A DNA stretch of 50,966 nucleotides from Streptococcus ferus DSM 20646 (GTDB taxonomy: Bacteria; Bacillota; Bacilli; Lactobacillales; Streptococcaceae), in NCBI RefSeq assembly GCF_000372425.1, contig NZ_AQVD01000001.1, forward strand, positions 529,596-580,561. The letters run 5' to 3'. The stretch's first letter is position 1. Each line of letters opens with the position of its first letter. The notes below the pieces were generated by a model. That model made no database searches. It was not told where the DNA came from and was given only the letters and a program-made list of their open reading frames with translations. Of this stretch, positions 9,739 through 20,186 are shown piece after piece. The position numbers and the translations under genes are program-made.

Positions 9739-9871
9739 TGGCTACCTCATTTCTATACGATATATACTAGTTAGTCTATCATAAGCAAGGAGATCTGAAC
9801 TAGTCTTTTTGCAGGAGATTCTGATACTTTCCTCTTTTTTTCAAAGGCCTCAGTCTAAACCCAGCCATTCT

Positions 9872-10648
9872 TCAAGGGTGGCCAATCACATGCCTAGCAG
9901 CCGCCTGAACAGGACCAGAGGCGTTGGCTACTGCATAGGAGTGAGGAGTCAACTCCAACATTTCAATGTCATTGCCTCCGTCCCCAAAGGTCATGACTTG
10001 GTCTGCTTTCAGACCATAGCGGTCCATGAGCTGGCGAATCCCCCAAGCCTTGTGAATCCCTTTTTGGATAAAATCAATGGCCCCATAACCACTGCCGACT
10101 GCCACCAGATTGCCAGGATAGTTCTGATTAAAGTCTGCGGCAATCCTCTCATGGTCCTCCGGAATCATCATGGTTAGCTTGCTGACTGGCTCATCTGCTG
10201 GAATCTGGGAGAAATCATCCACAGGCAAGATATGGCTGATAAACACTTCAAATTCCTTGGGTTCAATCAAGCCCGGCCGGTAATGAAAACTTGACTCCTT
10301 GAGGCGGTAGGAGTTGTTCAGTCCCGAAACCACTGCCCTGTAGTCGACCAATTTGTCTGAAAAATAAGCCAGTAGGGCATTCAATTCCGACCTGGGCATG
10401 GTCTGATGAATAAGGGTCACTCCCTTTTCCACCAGGCGGGCCCCATTTTCAGATACGAAGGTCACTTCTTTCTCAAATCCCTCAAAGATACGATTGAGGC
10501 GGGTCATGTTATTGCCGCTGGCAGCCACAAAGTGAATGCCCCTGGCCTTCATCTCCTTCAAGAGCCTTTCAAATCGCAGGCGGTCATAGGTCCCCTTTTC
10601 ATCTAAAAAGGTCCCGTCCATATCGGTCGCAATCAGTTTGATGGTCAT
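9872..10648 (-). CDS. Cof-type HAD phosphatase, C-terminal tail lost by frameshift/deletion
   Basis: A sugar-phosphate or nucleotide phosphatase of the Cof/YidA branch of the HAD superfamily, cytoplasmic, 258 aa. Motif I is DMDGTFLDE (D9 nucleophile, D11), motif II is 'AASGN', and the late motif is 'TFGDGGNDIEML'. The protein stops at 'HVIGHP'. The following bases in another frame encode 'TLEEWLGLD' and a stop (ending about 9850), a typical Cof C-terminus, so a short deletion has cut off the tail. The catalytic parts remain. The start is ATG 10648 behind GGGAGG. It follows the second GH1 gene by 72 nt and is probably co-transcribed, perhaps clearing excess sugar phosphates. Confidence 0.86.
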   Translation of the reverse strand: MTIKLIATDMDGTFLDEKGTYDRLRFERLLKEMKARGIHFVAASGNNMTRLNRIFEGFEKEVTFVSENGARLVEKGVTLIHQTMPRSELNALLAYFSDKLVDYRAVVSGLNNSYRLKESSFHYRPGLIEPKEFEVFISHILPVDDFSQIPADEPVSKLTMMIPEDHERIAADFNQNYPGNLVAVGSGYGAIDFIQKGIHKAWGIRQLMDRYGLKADQVMTFGDGGNDIEMLELTPHSYAVANASGPVQAAARHVIGHP

Positions 10649-10720
10649 ATTTTTCCTCCCTTGAAAAAGAATGGCCGCTGGAGGCAGACCATTCTTAGAT
10701 AAATCTTAGGCATCTTTTGA

Positions 10721-12626
<1,906 letters not shown>

Positions 12627-12711
12627 CCCTCTCCCCTCCTTGCTTGTCTTTTTGTTATAAATATAGTATAAATGGATTGAAAGCCCTTTTCTTAGCCAAT
12701 AATATGATATA

Positions 12712-12727
12712 CTGATACTATCATCTG
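12712..12727. promoter_or_regulatory. Palindromic operator-like site between VOC and ABM genes
   Basis: CTGATACTATCATCTG contains the perfect dyad TGATA-C-TATCA (12713-12723). It lies between the divergent VOC and ABM genes. It partly covers a TATACT (12709-12714) that could be a -10 for the plus-strand gene. A near copy is at 8594-8609. Confidence 0.4.
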
Positions 12728-12830
12728 ATTTCAAAAAGTGAAGACTTGATCTTCTGCTTTTCTGGCTTAGAAAGCAACTTAATAGAGGAAACACCCACTT
12801 TACTGACAATCAATTAGAAAGGACCACAAC

Positions 12831-13169
12831 GTGATGATTACAATGCAACTCTACTATACTGGGAAAAACGGGAACGCCCTGAAATTCGCTCAAGAAATGG
12901 AAAAAGACGGTATCGCCGATAAGATTCGGGCGGCTGAGGGAAACTTAGCCTATCGCTACTACCAGTCACTGACTGATCCAGAAACCATCCTCTTGGTCGA
13001 TAGCTGGAAAGATCAGGCAGCTTTAGACGACCATCATGCTTCCCCTATGATGCAGGATATTCTGGACTTGCGTCAAAAGTATCAGTTAAATGTCCAAGCT
13101 GAGCGCTACATTTCAGATGCGGCAGGAATTCCTGAGAATGATAGGGACTATTTGAAAAACGAACGGTAA
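12831..13169 (+). CDS. ABM-domain protein, putative quinol/antibiotic-biosynthesis-type monooxygenase
   Basis: A 112-aa protein with an antibiotic-biosynthesis-monooxygenase (dimeric alpha/beta barrel) domain, related to YgiN-type quinol monooxygenases. It has 'RAAEGNLAYRYYQSLTDPETILLVDSWKDQAALDDHH', where the E-G-N...Y and W-x-(D/N)...H pattern is characteristic, plus a C-terminal extension. Such proteins oxidise quinols without cofactors or merely protect against oxidants, and the actual role is unknown. GTG 12831 is 7 nt after AAAGGA; ATG 12834 is the alternative. It is transcribed against the neighbouring glucosidase and PTS genes and separates bglP from the GH1 gene. Confidence 0.8.
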   Translation: MMITMQLYYTGKNGNALKFAQEMEKDGIADKIRAAEGNLAYRYYQSLTDPETILLVDSWKDQAALDDHHASPMMQDILDLRQKYQLNVQAERYISDAAGIPENDRDYLKNER

Positions 13170-13199
13170 AAGGAGTTGACTTAAGTCCAACTCCTTTTA
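13167..13199. terminator. Convergent hairpin after ABM gene and bglP
   Basis: GTAAAAGGAGTTG and CAACTCCTTTTAC form a long perfect stem with a 9-nt loop between the converging genes. The T-tract is short on both strands, so the hairpin may rely on its A/T-rich stem base. Confidence 0.6.
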
Positions 13200-13210
13200 C
13201 TAATTACTAA

Positions 13211-15124
<1,914 letters not shown>

Positions 15125-15154
15125 CTATACGGCTCCTTTCTTTTACTGCAAAAA

Positions 15155-15230
15155 CAGAAAAAACCTAAACATATACCTAATACTGCCCTTTGGAGATAAC
15201 CAAAAAGAGTATTGTGTATATATTTAGGTT
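15155..15230 (-). terminator. LicT-controlled terminator in the bglP leader
   Basis: On the minus strand AAACCTAAATATATAC pairs with GTATATGTTTAGGTTT, followed by T6. The 5' arm overlaps the end of the RAT (15223-15257), the arrangement for BglG/LicT antitermination. Confidence 0.88.
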
Positions 15231-15257
15231 TTGCCTGCCTGACAGTAACAATCCTTT
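15223..15257 (-). promoter_or_regulatory. RAT antiterminator site ahead of bglP
   Basis: On the minus strand it begins AAAGGATTGTTACTG and ends GGCAGGCAAAACCTAA. These are the conserved halves of the ribonucleic antiterminator bound by LicT/BglG proteins. It lies upstream of and overlaps the terminator stem. Confidence 0.9.
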
Positions 15258-15268
15258 ATGATGTTATT

Positions 15269-15305
15269 AGGATAGCATAGATTCATCAAAGTTGCAAGCG
15301 TTTTC
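15269..15305 (-). promoter_or_regulatory. bglP promoter with overlapping cre site
   Basis: TTGCAA (15292-15297), 17 nt, TATCCT (15269-15274) on the minus strand. The cre-like sequence GAAAACGCTTGCAA (15292-15305) covers the -35, so CcpA repression by preferred sugars is likely. Consensus match is by eye. Confidence 0.75.
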
Positions 15306-15314
15306 TTCAAAAAA

Positions 15315-16151
15315 TTATCTTCGTTTCAATCGCTGGATATGAATGGTCAAATAAACTTGCTCATCTTTGCTCATTTCAAATTGGTAGGATTCACTGATGA
15401 AACGTTTAATCTTCTGCGTGCAGGCAAAAGATTGCGGATAATTATCCTTCACTTGTTCGTAGAGAAAAGCATCATTGCCCCCTTGAACCAAACCATTGAT
15501 GACTCGCTGGGCAAAGTACTGAACATGAGTCGCAAAGCGATGGTAACTTGTGTCTTCTTCGTCCATTTCAAAACTAAAATGGAGACGGACAATATCTAAA
15601 ATCTGAGTCACAAGTCTGCTGATAGCGTAAGATTCCTTATCAATAGCTCTATTATTCTGAGCGTTCACAAAATGCAGAGCAATCGAAGAAGCTTCTGAAT
15701 GCCCCAGTTTCTGTCCCAAACGCTCTTCTATCAGGACCAGTGCCTCGAGACCAAGCTGATACTCTTTTGGATAAAACTTGCGAATTTCCCAAGCTAGGGG
15801 ATTTTCAATCGTCAAGCCCTGCTCAGTCCTTTCCAGCGCAAAATGCAGATGATCTGCCAGTGCCACATAAAGAGAGAGTTCAAAACTGGTATCCAAAACG
15901 ACCTCTGCCCGACGAATGAGCTGATTAATCAGTTGTATCTCATCATGCGACAAGGCATCAAAAATTTGCTTAAGGTCTATCAACTGCTGATCATTCTGTA
16001 AAATAAAGGTTTTTTCGATTCTATCAGAGTCGAGAATGTCTCCCGGTTTCTTTTGGAAACCGAGCCCCCGTCCCATAACAATTAGTTCCTCCCCTTCCGT
16101 ATTGCTGGCCTGAACTACATTGTTGTTGTAGACTTTATCAATCTTTAGCAT
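15315..16151 (-). CDS. licT: BglG-family transcriptional antiterminator
   Basis: An RNA-binding antiterminator that allows bglP (and its own) transcription when beta-glucosides are present. About 278 aa. The N-terminal CAT RNA-binding domain (about 1-55) begins 'MLKIDKVYNNNVVQA' and includes 'GRGLGFQKKPGD'. Two PTS regulation domains follow: PRD1 contains 'LADHLHFALER' with the conserved His pair region, and PRD2 contains 'DEEDTSYHRFATHVQYFAQRV' and ends 'YLTIHIQRL'. BglP and HPr phosphorylation of these histidines tunes activity. Two adjacent ATGs are present; the second (16151) is better spaced from GGAG. Its own leader carries a second RAT/terminator, giving positive autoregulation. Confidence 0.95.
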   Translation of the reverse strand: MLKIDKVYNNNVVQASNTEGEELIVMGRGLGFQKKPGDILDSDRIEKTFILQNDQQLIDLKQIFDALSHDEIQLINQLIRRAEVVLDTSFELSLYVALADHLHFALERTEQGLTIENPLAWEIRKFYPKEYQLGLEALVLIEERLGQKLGHSEASSIALHFVNAQNNRAIDKESYAISRLVTQILDIVRLHFSFEMDEEDTSYHRFATHVQYFAQRVINGLVQGGNDAFLYEQVKDNYPQSFACTQKIKRFISESYQFEMSKDEQVYLTIHIQRLKRR

Positions 16152-16172
16152 CATTTTCTCCGATGATTTTAT

Positions 16173-16236
16173 AAAAAAGAACCTAAACAGCTAAGAAGTG
16201 TACCAAAAGGTTGCACTCCTCCTATCTGCTTAGGTT
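16173..16236 (-). terminator. LicT-controlled terminator in the licT leader
   Basis: On the minus strand AACCTAAGCAG...pairs with ...CTGTTTAGGTT and is followed by CTTTTTT. The 5' arm overlaps the 3' end of the RAT at 16229-16263. Confidence 0.82.
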
Positions 16237-16263
16237 TTGCCTGCTTACCAGTAACAATCCTTT
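16229..16263 (-). promoter_or_regulatory. RAT antiterminator site ahead of licT
   Basis: On the minus strand AAAGGATTGTTACTGG...AGCAGGCAAAACCTAAG is nearly the same as the bglP RAT, so LicT should control its own gene. Confidence 0.88.
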
Positions 16264-16269
16264 AGGCCT

Positions 16270-16306
16270 ATAATACCAAAAAGAGAAAGCATTTGCAAGC
16301 GCTTTA
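16270..16306 (-). promoter_or_regulatory. licT promoter with overlapping cre-like site
   Basis: TTGCAA (16293-16298), 17 nt, TATTAT (16270-16275) on the minus strand. TAAAGCGCTTGCAA (16293-16306) overlaps the -35 as a cre-like site, the same geometry as at bglP. Confidence 0.72.
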
Positions 16307-16350
16307 GAAACATCGGACTTATTGGAGTATGCTAAAGACTTGTCGATGTC

Positions 16351-17337
16351 TCACAAAGCACCGACGATTTTATGCGGTAAATAATTTTCATCCAGAAAGG
16401 CCATGTCTTTATCTGTCAGAGTCACATTAAAAGCTCCCATGAAATCATCTAAGTATTTTTCTTTTGTCACTCCTACAATCGGTGAATCAATACCTTTTTC
16501 CCAGAGCCAAGCAAGCGCAACTTGCGCTCGTGTTACCCCATACTTTTCGGCTATTTCTGCAACACGCTCAACAATAACTTTATCCTGTGCTTCTGTGCTG
16601 TCGTACTTAGATTTAGCAATTTCATCTGTCTTACTGCGCGCCGTATCTGCGTTCCAATCACGTACTACGCGCCCTGCTGCGAAAGGACTATAGGGTGCTA
16701 AGCCCACACCGGTATCCTTACAGAAAGGAATCATTTCCCGTTCATCCTCACGATAAAGCATATTGTAATGATTTTGCATGACAGAAAATTTTGTCCAGCC
16801 ATTTTTCTCCGCTACATACTGTGCTTTTTGGAATTGCCAAGTGTACATGGCTGACGCCCCAAGATAGTGTACTTTACCCGAACGAACTAAATCATTAAGG
16901 GCAGCCATGGTTTCTTCAATCGGTGTCTTGTAATCCCAGCGGTGAATATAAAGCACATCAATATAATCTGTTCCTAAGCGTTTCAGACTGGCCTCTACCT
17001 GACTAAAAATGGCCTTACGCGACAAGCCGGTTGTATTTCTGCCCTCATGCAGACCATCCCCAAAGAAAACTTTGGTGGCAATAATCACTTCATTACGATC
17101 AGCAAAGTCACGCAAGGCACGCCCCAAGTATTCCTCACTGGTTCCATTTCCATAAACATTAGCGGTGTCAAAAAAATTAACCCCCAAATCAAGTGCTTTT
17201 TTAAGGATAACACGTGATTTTTCTTCATCCAGCAGCCAGCCCGAATGAAAACCAAGACTGGCATCCCCAAAACTCATACAACCCAGACATAATTTTGACA
17301 CTTCAAGACCAGTATTTCCTAATTTTGTGTACTCCAT
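16351..17337 (-). CDS. Aldo/keto reductase
   Basis: An NADPH-dependent (alpha/beta)8-barrel reductase of 328 aa acting on aldehydes or ketones. The catalytic tetrad is visible: Asp and Tyr in 'NFFDTANVYGNGTSEEYLGRAL', Lys in 'VIIATKVFF', and His in 'DVLYIHRWD'. The C-terminal NADP-binding part includes 'SPIVGVTKEKYLDD'. It resembles the 'YdbC/Tas-like' branch that reduces toxic aldehydes, but the substrate is not readable. The start is ATG 17337 with GAGGGGG upstream. Its promoter has a 19-nt spacer and a dyad typical of MerR-family activators, so induction by electrophiles or aldehydes is likely. No MerR gene is adjacent. Confidence 0.88.
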   Translation of the reverse strand: MEYTKLGNTGLEVSKLCLGCMSFGDASLGFHSGWLLDEEKSRVILKKALDLGVNFFDTANVYGNGTSEEYLGRALRDFADRNEVIIATKVFFGDGLHEGRNTTGLSRKAIFSQVEASLKRLGTDYIDVLYIHRWDYKTPIEETMAALNDLVRSGKVHYLGASAMYTWQFQKAQYVAEKNGWTKFSVMQNHYNMLYREDEREMIPFCKDTGVGLAPYSPFAAGRVVRDWNADTARSKTDEIAKSKYDSTEAQDKVIVERVAEIAEKYGVTRAQVALAWLWEKGIDSPIVGVTKEKYLDDFMGAFNVTLTDKDMAFLDENYLPHKIVGAL

Positions 17338-17374
17338 AAGAGATCCCCCTCAATTTTTAGTTTGAAACGGTCTC

Positions 17375-17405
17375 ATTATATACCTTGGAGTTAACTCTAA
17401 GTCAA
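17375..17405 (-). promoter_or_regulatory. MerR-type promoter of the aldo/keto reductase gene
   Basis: On the minus strand TTGACT (17400-17405), an over-long 19-nt spacer, TATAAT (17375-17380). The spacer carries the dyad CTTAGAGTTAACTCCAAG (17384-17401). Long spacer plus spacer dyad is the hallmark of MerR-family control. The GAGTTAACTC core is like the NmlR/AdhR operators I remember. Confidence 0.75.
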
Positions 17406-17493
17406 GTCAAAACAGTCTATTCATCTAAAATCACTTACGACCTTACCCAACCGTGGGGAAACGGATCGCGATAATCTCTACTTGAAACTTTTT

Positions 17494-18621
17494 CTAAAGA
17501 CGTTTTAGATGGAAAGAAATAATGCTCATCATCATAACTAAAGTAACCAAAAAGGCTATCACAATTAAGGCCAGAGAAAACTGGAGCATTAAGGAGCTGA
17601 TAAGAAAGCCTGCTAGAGGCAGACCAAATGCCATCCAATAAAGACCTGCTGTAAATTGATGGCTGCGTTTATTGTAAGGCTGATGCGCCAAAACCCCGAC
17701 CATCAAGATGCCAATACCAAGATATAGAAGACTGACCGAGAAAAGATTATCCGCTGTTTGGTCTCCTAAAAAACTTAAAGAAACCGTAATAAGGCTAAGT
17801 CCCAGCAGAATTGGATAATGGCAATAAATAGCACCATTTCCTGTCACCCCCTCCTGATTAACTTCAATCATATGATCGATTTCAACAATATAAATCATAA
17901 ACAAATTAGTCACGATAATAAAAATCAAAAAAGATGCTACTGATAAACGTTCTGTTGAAAAGTAAGGCGCGATCCCAATAATCATTTCACCAAAAGTGAT
18001 AATGACAAGAAGCGATAAGCGCTCAATCAAGTGCGGAAAATTAATCGCACGTACATCCTCTGACACATATCCCTGTTTTGGATTGGTTAGAACCCCTGGC
18101 AAAATCCATGTCAGCAAAACTCCAGCAACAGCCACAATCAAACCAAGCTGATAGGGTAAAAAGATTGACACCAACAAGGTCAGTGAACGAATACCCAAGA
18201 TATAAAAATATTGGCGAATTAAGCCGCGATCTGCTTCCGCCTCAGCCTTAAAATACTCAACGATATACTGCACCAAAAGAATTAAGGAAATAAAAGCCAT
18301 TGGTAGGATAAATGGAACAAAACTCTTCGACCATTCTTCTGTCACCGCCGTTGAGGCAATCAAAAGACAGAGCATTTGCGCAAACATAAACAGAATATTG
18401 GTCAAACTGTTTTGACCAAAACGATTGGTAAAAACCGTTTGCACCATCCAAGAATTGATAAAAATAATCAGGGCGATAACAAACGTGAAAAAAGCATAGG
18501 GCGTTACGAAGCCGTGATGAACATGATGAATGATAGAGGTTAGCTGACTTATGGTATAGACGTAAACTAAATCATAAAAAAGCTCCGTAAGCTCTACCTT
18601 TTTATGTTTAATAAGTGACAT
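17494..18621 (-). CDS. LtrA-family ('low temperature requirement') membrane protein
   Basis: A 375-aa polytopic membrane protein with about ten helices. The start 'HKKVELTELFYDLVYVYTISQLT' is the characteristic LtrA N-terminus. The middle has 'INFPHLIERLSLLVIITFGEMIIGI', the other conserved LtrA block (H-x2-E-R-x6-I-x2-G-E). The name comes from a Listeria cold-growth mutant; the biochemical function is unknown. The start is ATG 18621 behind GAGGAGG. Own promoter (18663-18691). Between its stop and the aldo/keto reductase promoter are about 90 nt with nothing I recognise. Confidence 0.85.
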   Translation of the reverse strand: MSLIKHKKVELTELFYDLVYVYTISQLTSIIHHVHHGFVTPYAFFTFVIALIIFINSWMVQTVFTNRFGQNSLTNILFMFAQMLCLLIASTAVTEEWSKSFVPFILPMAFISLILLVQYIVEYFKAEAEADRGLIRQYFYILGIRSLTLLVSIFLPYQLGLIVAVAGVLLTWILPGVLTNPKQGYVSEDVRAINFPHLIERLSLLVIITFGEMIIGIAPYFSTERLSVASFLIFIIVTNLFMIYIVEIDHMIEVNQEGVTGNGAIYCHYPILLGLSLITVSLSFLGDQTADNLFSVSLLYLGIGILMVGVLAHQPYNKRSHQFTAGLYWMAFGLPLAGFLISSLMLQFSLALIVIAFLVTLVMMMSIISFHLKRL

Positions 18622-18662
18622 AAAACCTCCTCTAAAATAAATGCGTATAGGTTAGCCTTATC

Positions 18663-18691
18663 AGTATAACACCGAAACTAAGGAAAGACAA
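18663..18691 (-). promoter_or_regulatory. Promoter for the LtrA-family gene
   Basis: TTGTCT (18686-18691), 17 nt, TATACT (18663-18668), with TGT before the -10, on the minus strand. A further dyad (ACTGTG...CACAGT, about 18703-18721) lies upstream and could be an operator. Confidence 0.68.
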
Positions 18692-18759
18692 TGTCATAGG
18701 CGATACTGTGTTTTTACCACAGTTTATCTCCACTTTCTATTGACTCGTCAGATAGGGAT

Positions 18760-18797
18760 AAAAAACAAACACCCCCACAAGATTTGCGGGGGTGTTT
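18760..18797 (-). terminator. Terminator of the rplJ-rplL operon
   Basis: AAACACCCCC (18767-18776) pairs with GGGGGTGTTT (18788-18797). On the minus strand it is followed by a T-run. Strong G+C-rich stem. Confidence 0.92.
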
Positions 18798-18841
18798 CCA
18801 AGGGGCTTCAAGCGAAGTCATCCTTTTTTACCATTAAATGA

Positions 18842-19210
18842 TTATTTAAGTGTAACTGAAGCACCAGCTTCTTCAAGTTTCGCTTTAAGTTCTTCAGCTT
18901 CTGCTGCTGCAACACCTTCTTTAAGAACAGATGGTGCGTTGTCAACGAGAGCTTTCGCTTCTTTAAGGCCTTCGCCAGTGATTTCACGAACAACTTTGAT
19001 AACAGCAACTTTCTTGTCGCCGCCAGAAGTCAATTCGATATCGAATGAATCTTTAGCAGCAGCTTCTTCTCCACCTGCTGCACCAGCTACAGCTACAGGA
19101 GCAGCCGCAGTTACACCAAATTCTTCTTCGATTGCTTTTACAAGATCGTTAAGCTCAAGAATAGTAGCTTCTTTAATTTCAGCAATAATGTTTTCAATGT
19201 TCAATGCCAT
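18842..19210 (-). CDS. rplL: Ribosomal protein L7/L12
   Basis: The multicopy stalk protein of the 50S subunit that recruits translation GTPases. 122 aa, usual size. The N-terminal dimerisation domain ('[30 protein letters not shown]') is joined by an Ala/Gly-rich hinge ('[15 protein letters not shown]') to the C-terminal domain with '[24 protein letters not shown]'. The start is ATG 19210 behind GGAGG. It is 65 nt downstream of rplJ in one operon and ends in a strong terminator. Confidence 0.98.
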   Translation of the reverse strand: MALNIENIIAEIKEATILELNDLVKAIEEEFGVTAAAPVAVAGAAGGEEAAAKDSFDIELTSGGDKKVAVIKVVREITGEGLKEAKALVDNAPSVLKEGVAAAEAEELKAKLEEAGASVTLK

Positions 19211-19275
19211 TGTGATTTTCCTCCAAAAATGTTTTTAATTAAATAATCTGTCGTTCAAAACGACGCCTTGAAGAC

Positions 19276-19779
19276 TTATGCAGCGTCTTCGTCTTTGTTT
19301 TCTGCAACAGCTTTAACTGCGTATGCAACGTTGCGAACGGGCGCTTGAAGTACAGACAAGAGCATAGAAAGAAGTCCTTCTCTGCTTGGCAATGTTGCAA
19401 GAGCTTTGATTTCTTCTTTAGAAGAAACAGCACCCTCAATAGCACCACCTTTGATTTCAAGTGCTTCAGCTGTTTTCGCAAAATCGTTAATGATTTTAGC
19501 CGGTGCTACAACATCTTCATTTGAAAATGCTACAGCAGATGGTCCAGTAAAGACATCTCCGAAACCTTCGAGACCTGCTTTTTCAGCAGCACGGCTCAAA
19601 ATTGAGTTTTTAATTACTTTAAACTCAACACCCGCTTCACGAAGTGAACGGCGAAGAACAGTGTCTTGCTCTACTGTAAGACCGCGAGAATCAACGACTA
19701 CAATACTTGCAGCAGCTTTCATTTTCTCAGCGACTACATCAACTAATTCCGCTTTTTTAGCAATACTAGCTTCACTCAT
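19276..19779 (-). CDS. rplJ: Ribosomal protein L10
   Basis: Binds 23S rRNA and carries L7/L12 dimers at the stalk base. 167 aa. It begins '[20 protein letters not shown]', has '[33 protein letters not shown]' in the rRNA-binding domain, and ends in the helical L7/L12-binding tail '[19 protein letters not shown]'. The start is ATG 19779; GGAGG lies 10 nt upstream. The 5' leader is the autoregulatory L10 leader. Confidence 0.98.
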   Translation of the reverse strand: MSEASIAKKAELVDVVAEKMKAAASIVVVDSRGLTVEQDTVLRRSLREAGVEFKVIKNSILSRAAEKAGLEGFGDVFTGPSAVAFSNEDVVAPAKIINDFAKTAEALEIKGGAIEGAVSSKEEIKALATLPSREGLLSMLLSVLQAPVRNVAYAVKAVAENKDEDAA

Positions 19780-19804
19780 CAGTGTTTAACCTCCGTTTTT
19801 ATTT

Positions 19805-19941
19805 TTGGCTGGGTACAATAAAAAAATCGCACCCGAACCCAGACACGAAAGTACAATACGTTTAAAATTGACGTTTTGTGCCTCGGCAGGAATCTTATGA
19901 GTCTAGCTCCCCTGCTGTCTTAGGTCAGTTTTATTCAAAAC
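19805..19941 (-). promoter_or_regulatory. L10 leader RNA (autogenous control of rplJL)
   Basis: A long untranslated leader between the promoter and rplJ. On the minus strand it carries the conserved stretch with CAGCAGGGGAGCTAGACTC and CCTGCCGAGGCA that pairs to form the L10-L12 binding site. It is followed by a G/C-rich hairpin (TGTCTGGGTTCGGGTGC) and a T7 run, consistent with attenuation by L10(L12)4. Confidence 0.82.
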
Positions 19942-19948
19942 CTTATTT

Positions 19949-19976
19949 ATCATACCATATTTAAGCTTATTGTCAA
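19949..19976 (-). promoter_or_regulatory. rplJ-rplL promoter
   Basis: Consensus TTGACA (19971-19976), 16 nt, TATGAT (19949-19954) on the minus strand, just upstream of the L10 leader. Confidence 0.82.
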
Positions 19977-20033
19977 GCTATTCTTTCTAAAGAAATCACT
20001 CTAAATTATTTTTTATTATATAACACTTTTGTA

Positions 20034-20062
20034 TTGACATATAACAGTTAGAGAGGTATAAT
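20034..20062 (+). promoter_or_regulatory. clpL promoter, full consensus
   Basis: TTGACA (20034-20039), exactly 17 nt, TATAAT (20057-20062). A perfect sigma-A promoter, which implies that repression or RNA-level control keeps clpL low without stress. I do not see a clear CtsR heptad repeat or CIRCE element beside it. Confidence 0.9.
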
Positions 20063-20070
20063 TATAGCAT

Positions 20071-20155
20071 AGATGGTCATACAGAGCATTAGGGCTTTTC
20101 TACCCTACTGAAATCACCATCTGTACTACCACACAGCAGAAAGTTTTTCTGCTAC
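20071..20155 (+). promoter_or_regulatory. Structured 5' leader of clpL
   Basis: AGATGGT (20071-20077) pairs with ACCATCT (20116-20122), enclosing an inner TAGGG/CCCTA hairpin. A second hairpin AGCAGAAA/TTTCTGCT (20135-20142, 20146-20153) follows. Neither is followed by a T-run, so they are not terminators. The ribosome site GAGG is 20 nt further on. Confidence 0.5.
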
Positions 20156-20186
20156 AGCTACTTTTAAGAAATACGAGGTAATGATT

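Noticed and set aside
19239..19481. Lys/Leu-rich 80-codon minus-strand frame overlapping rplJ
   Set aside because: Shifted frame of rplJ and its downstream spacer; low-complexity translation of a biased gene.
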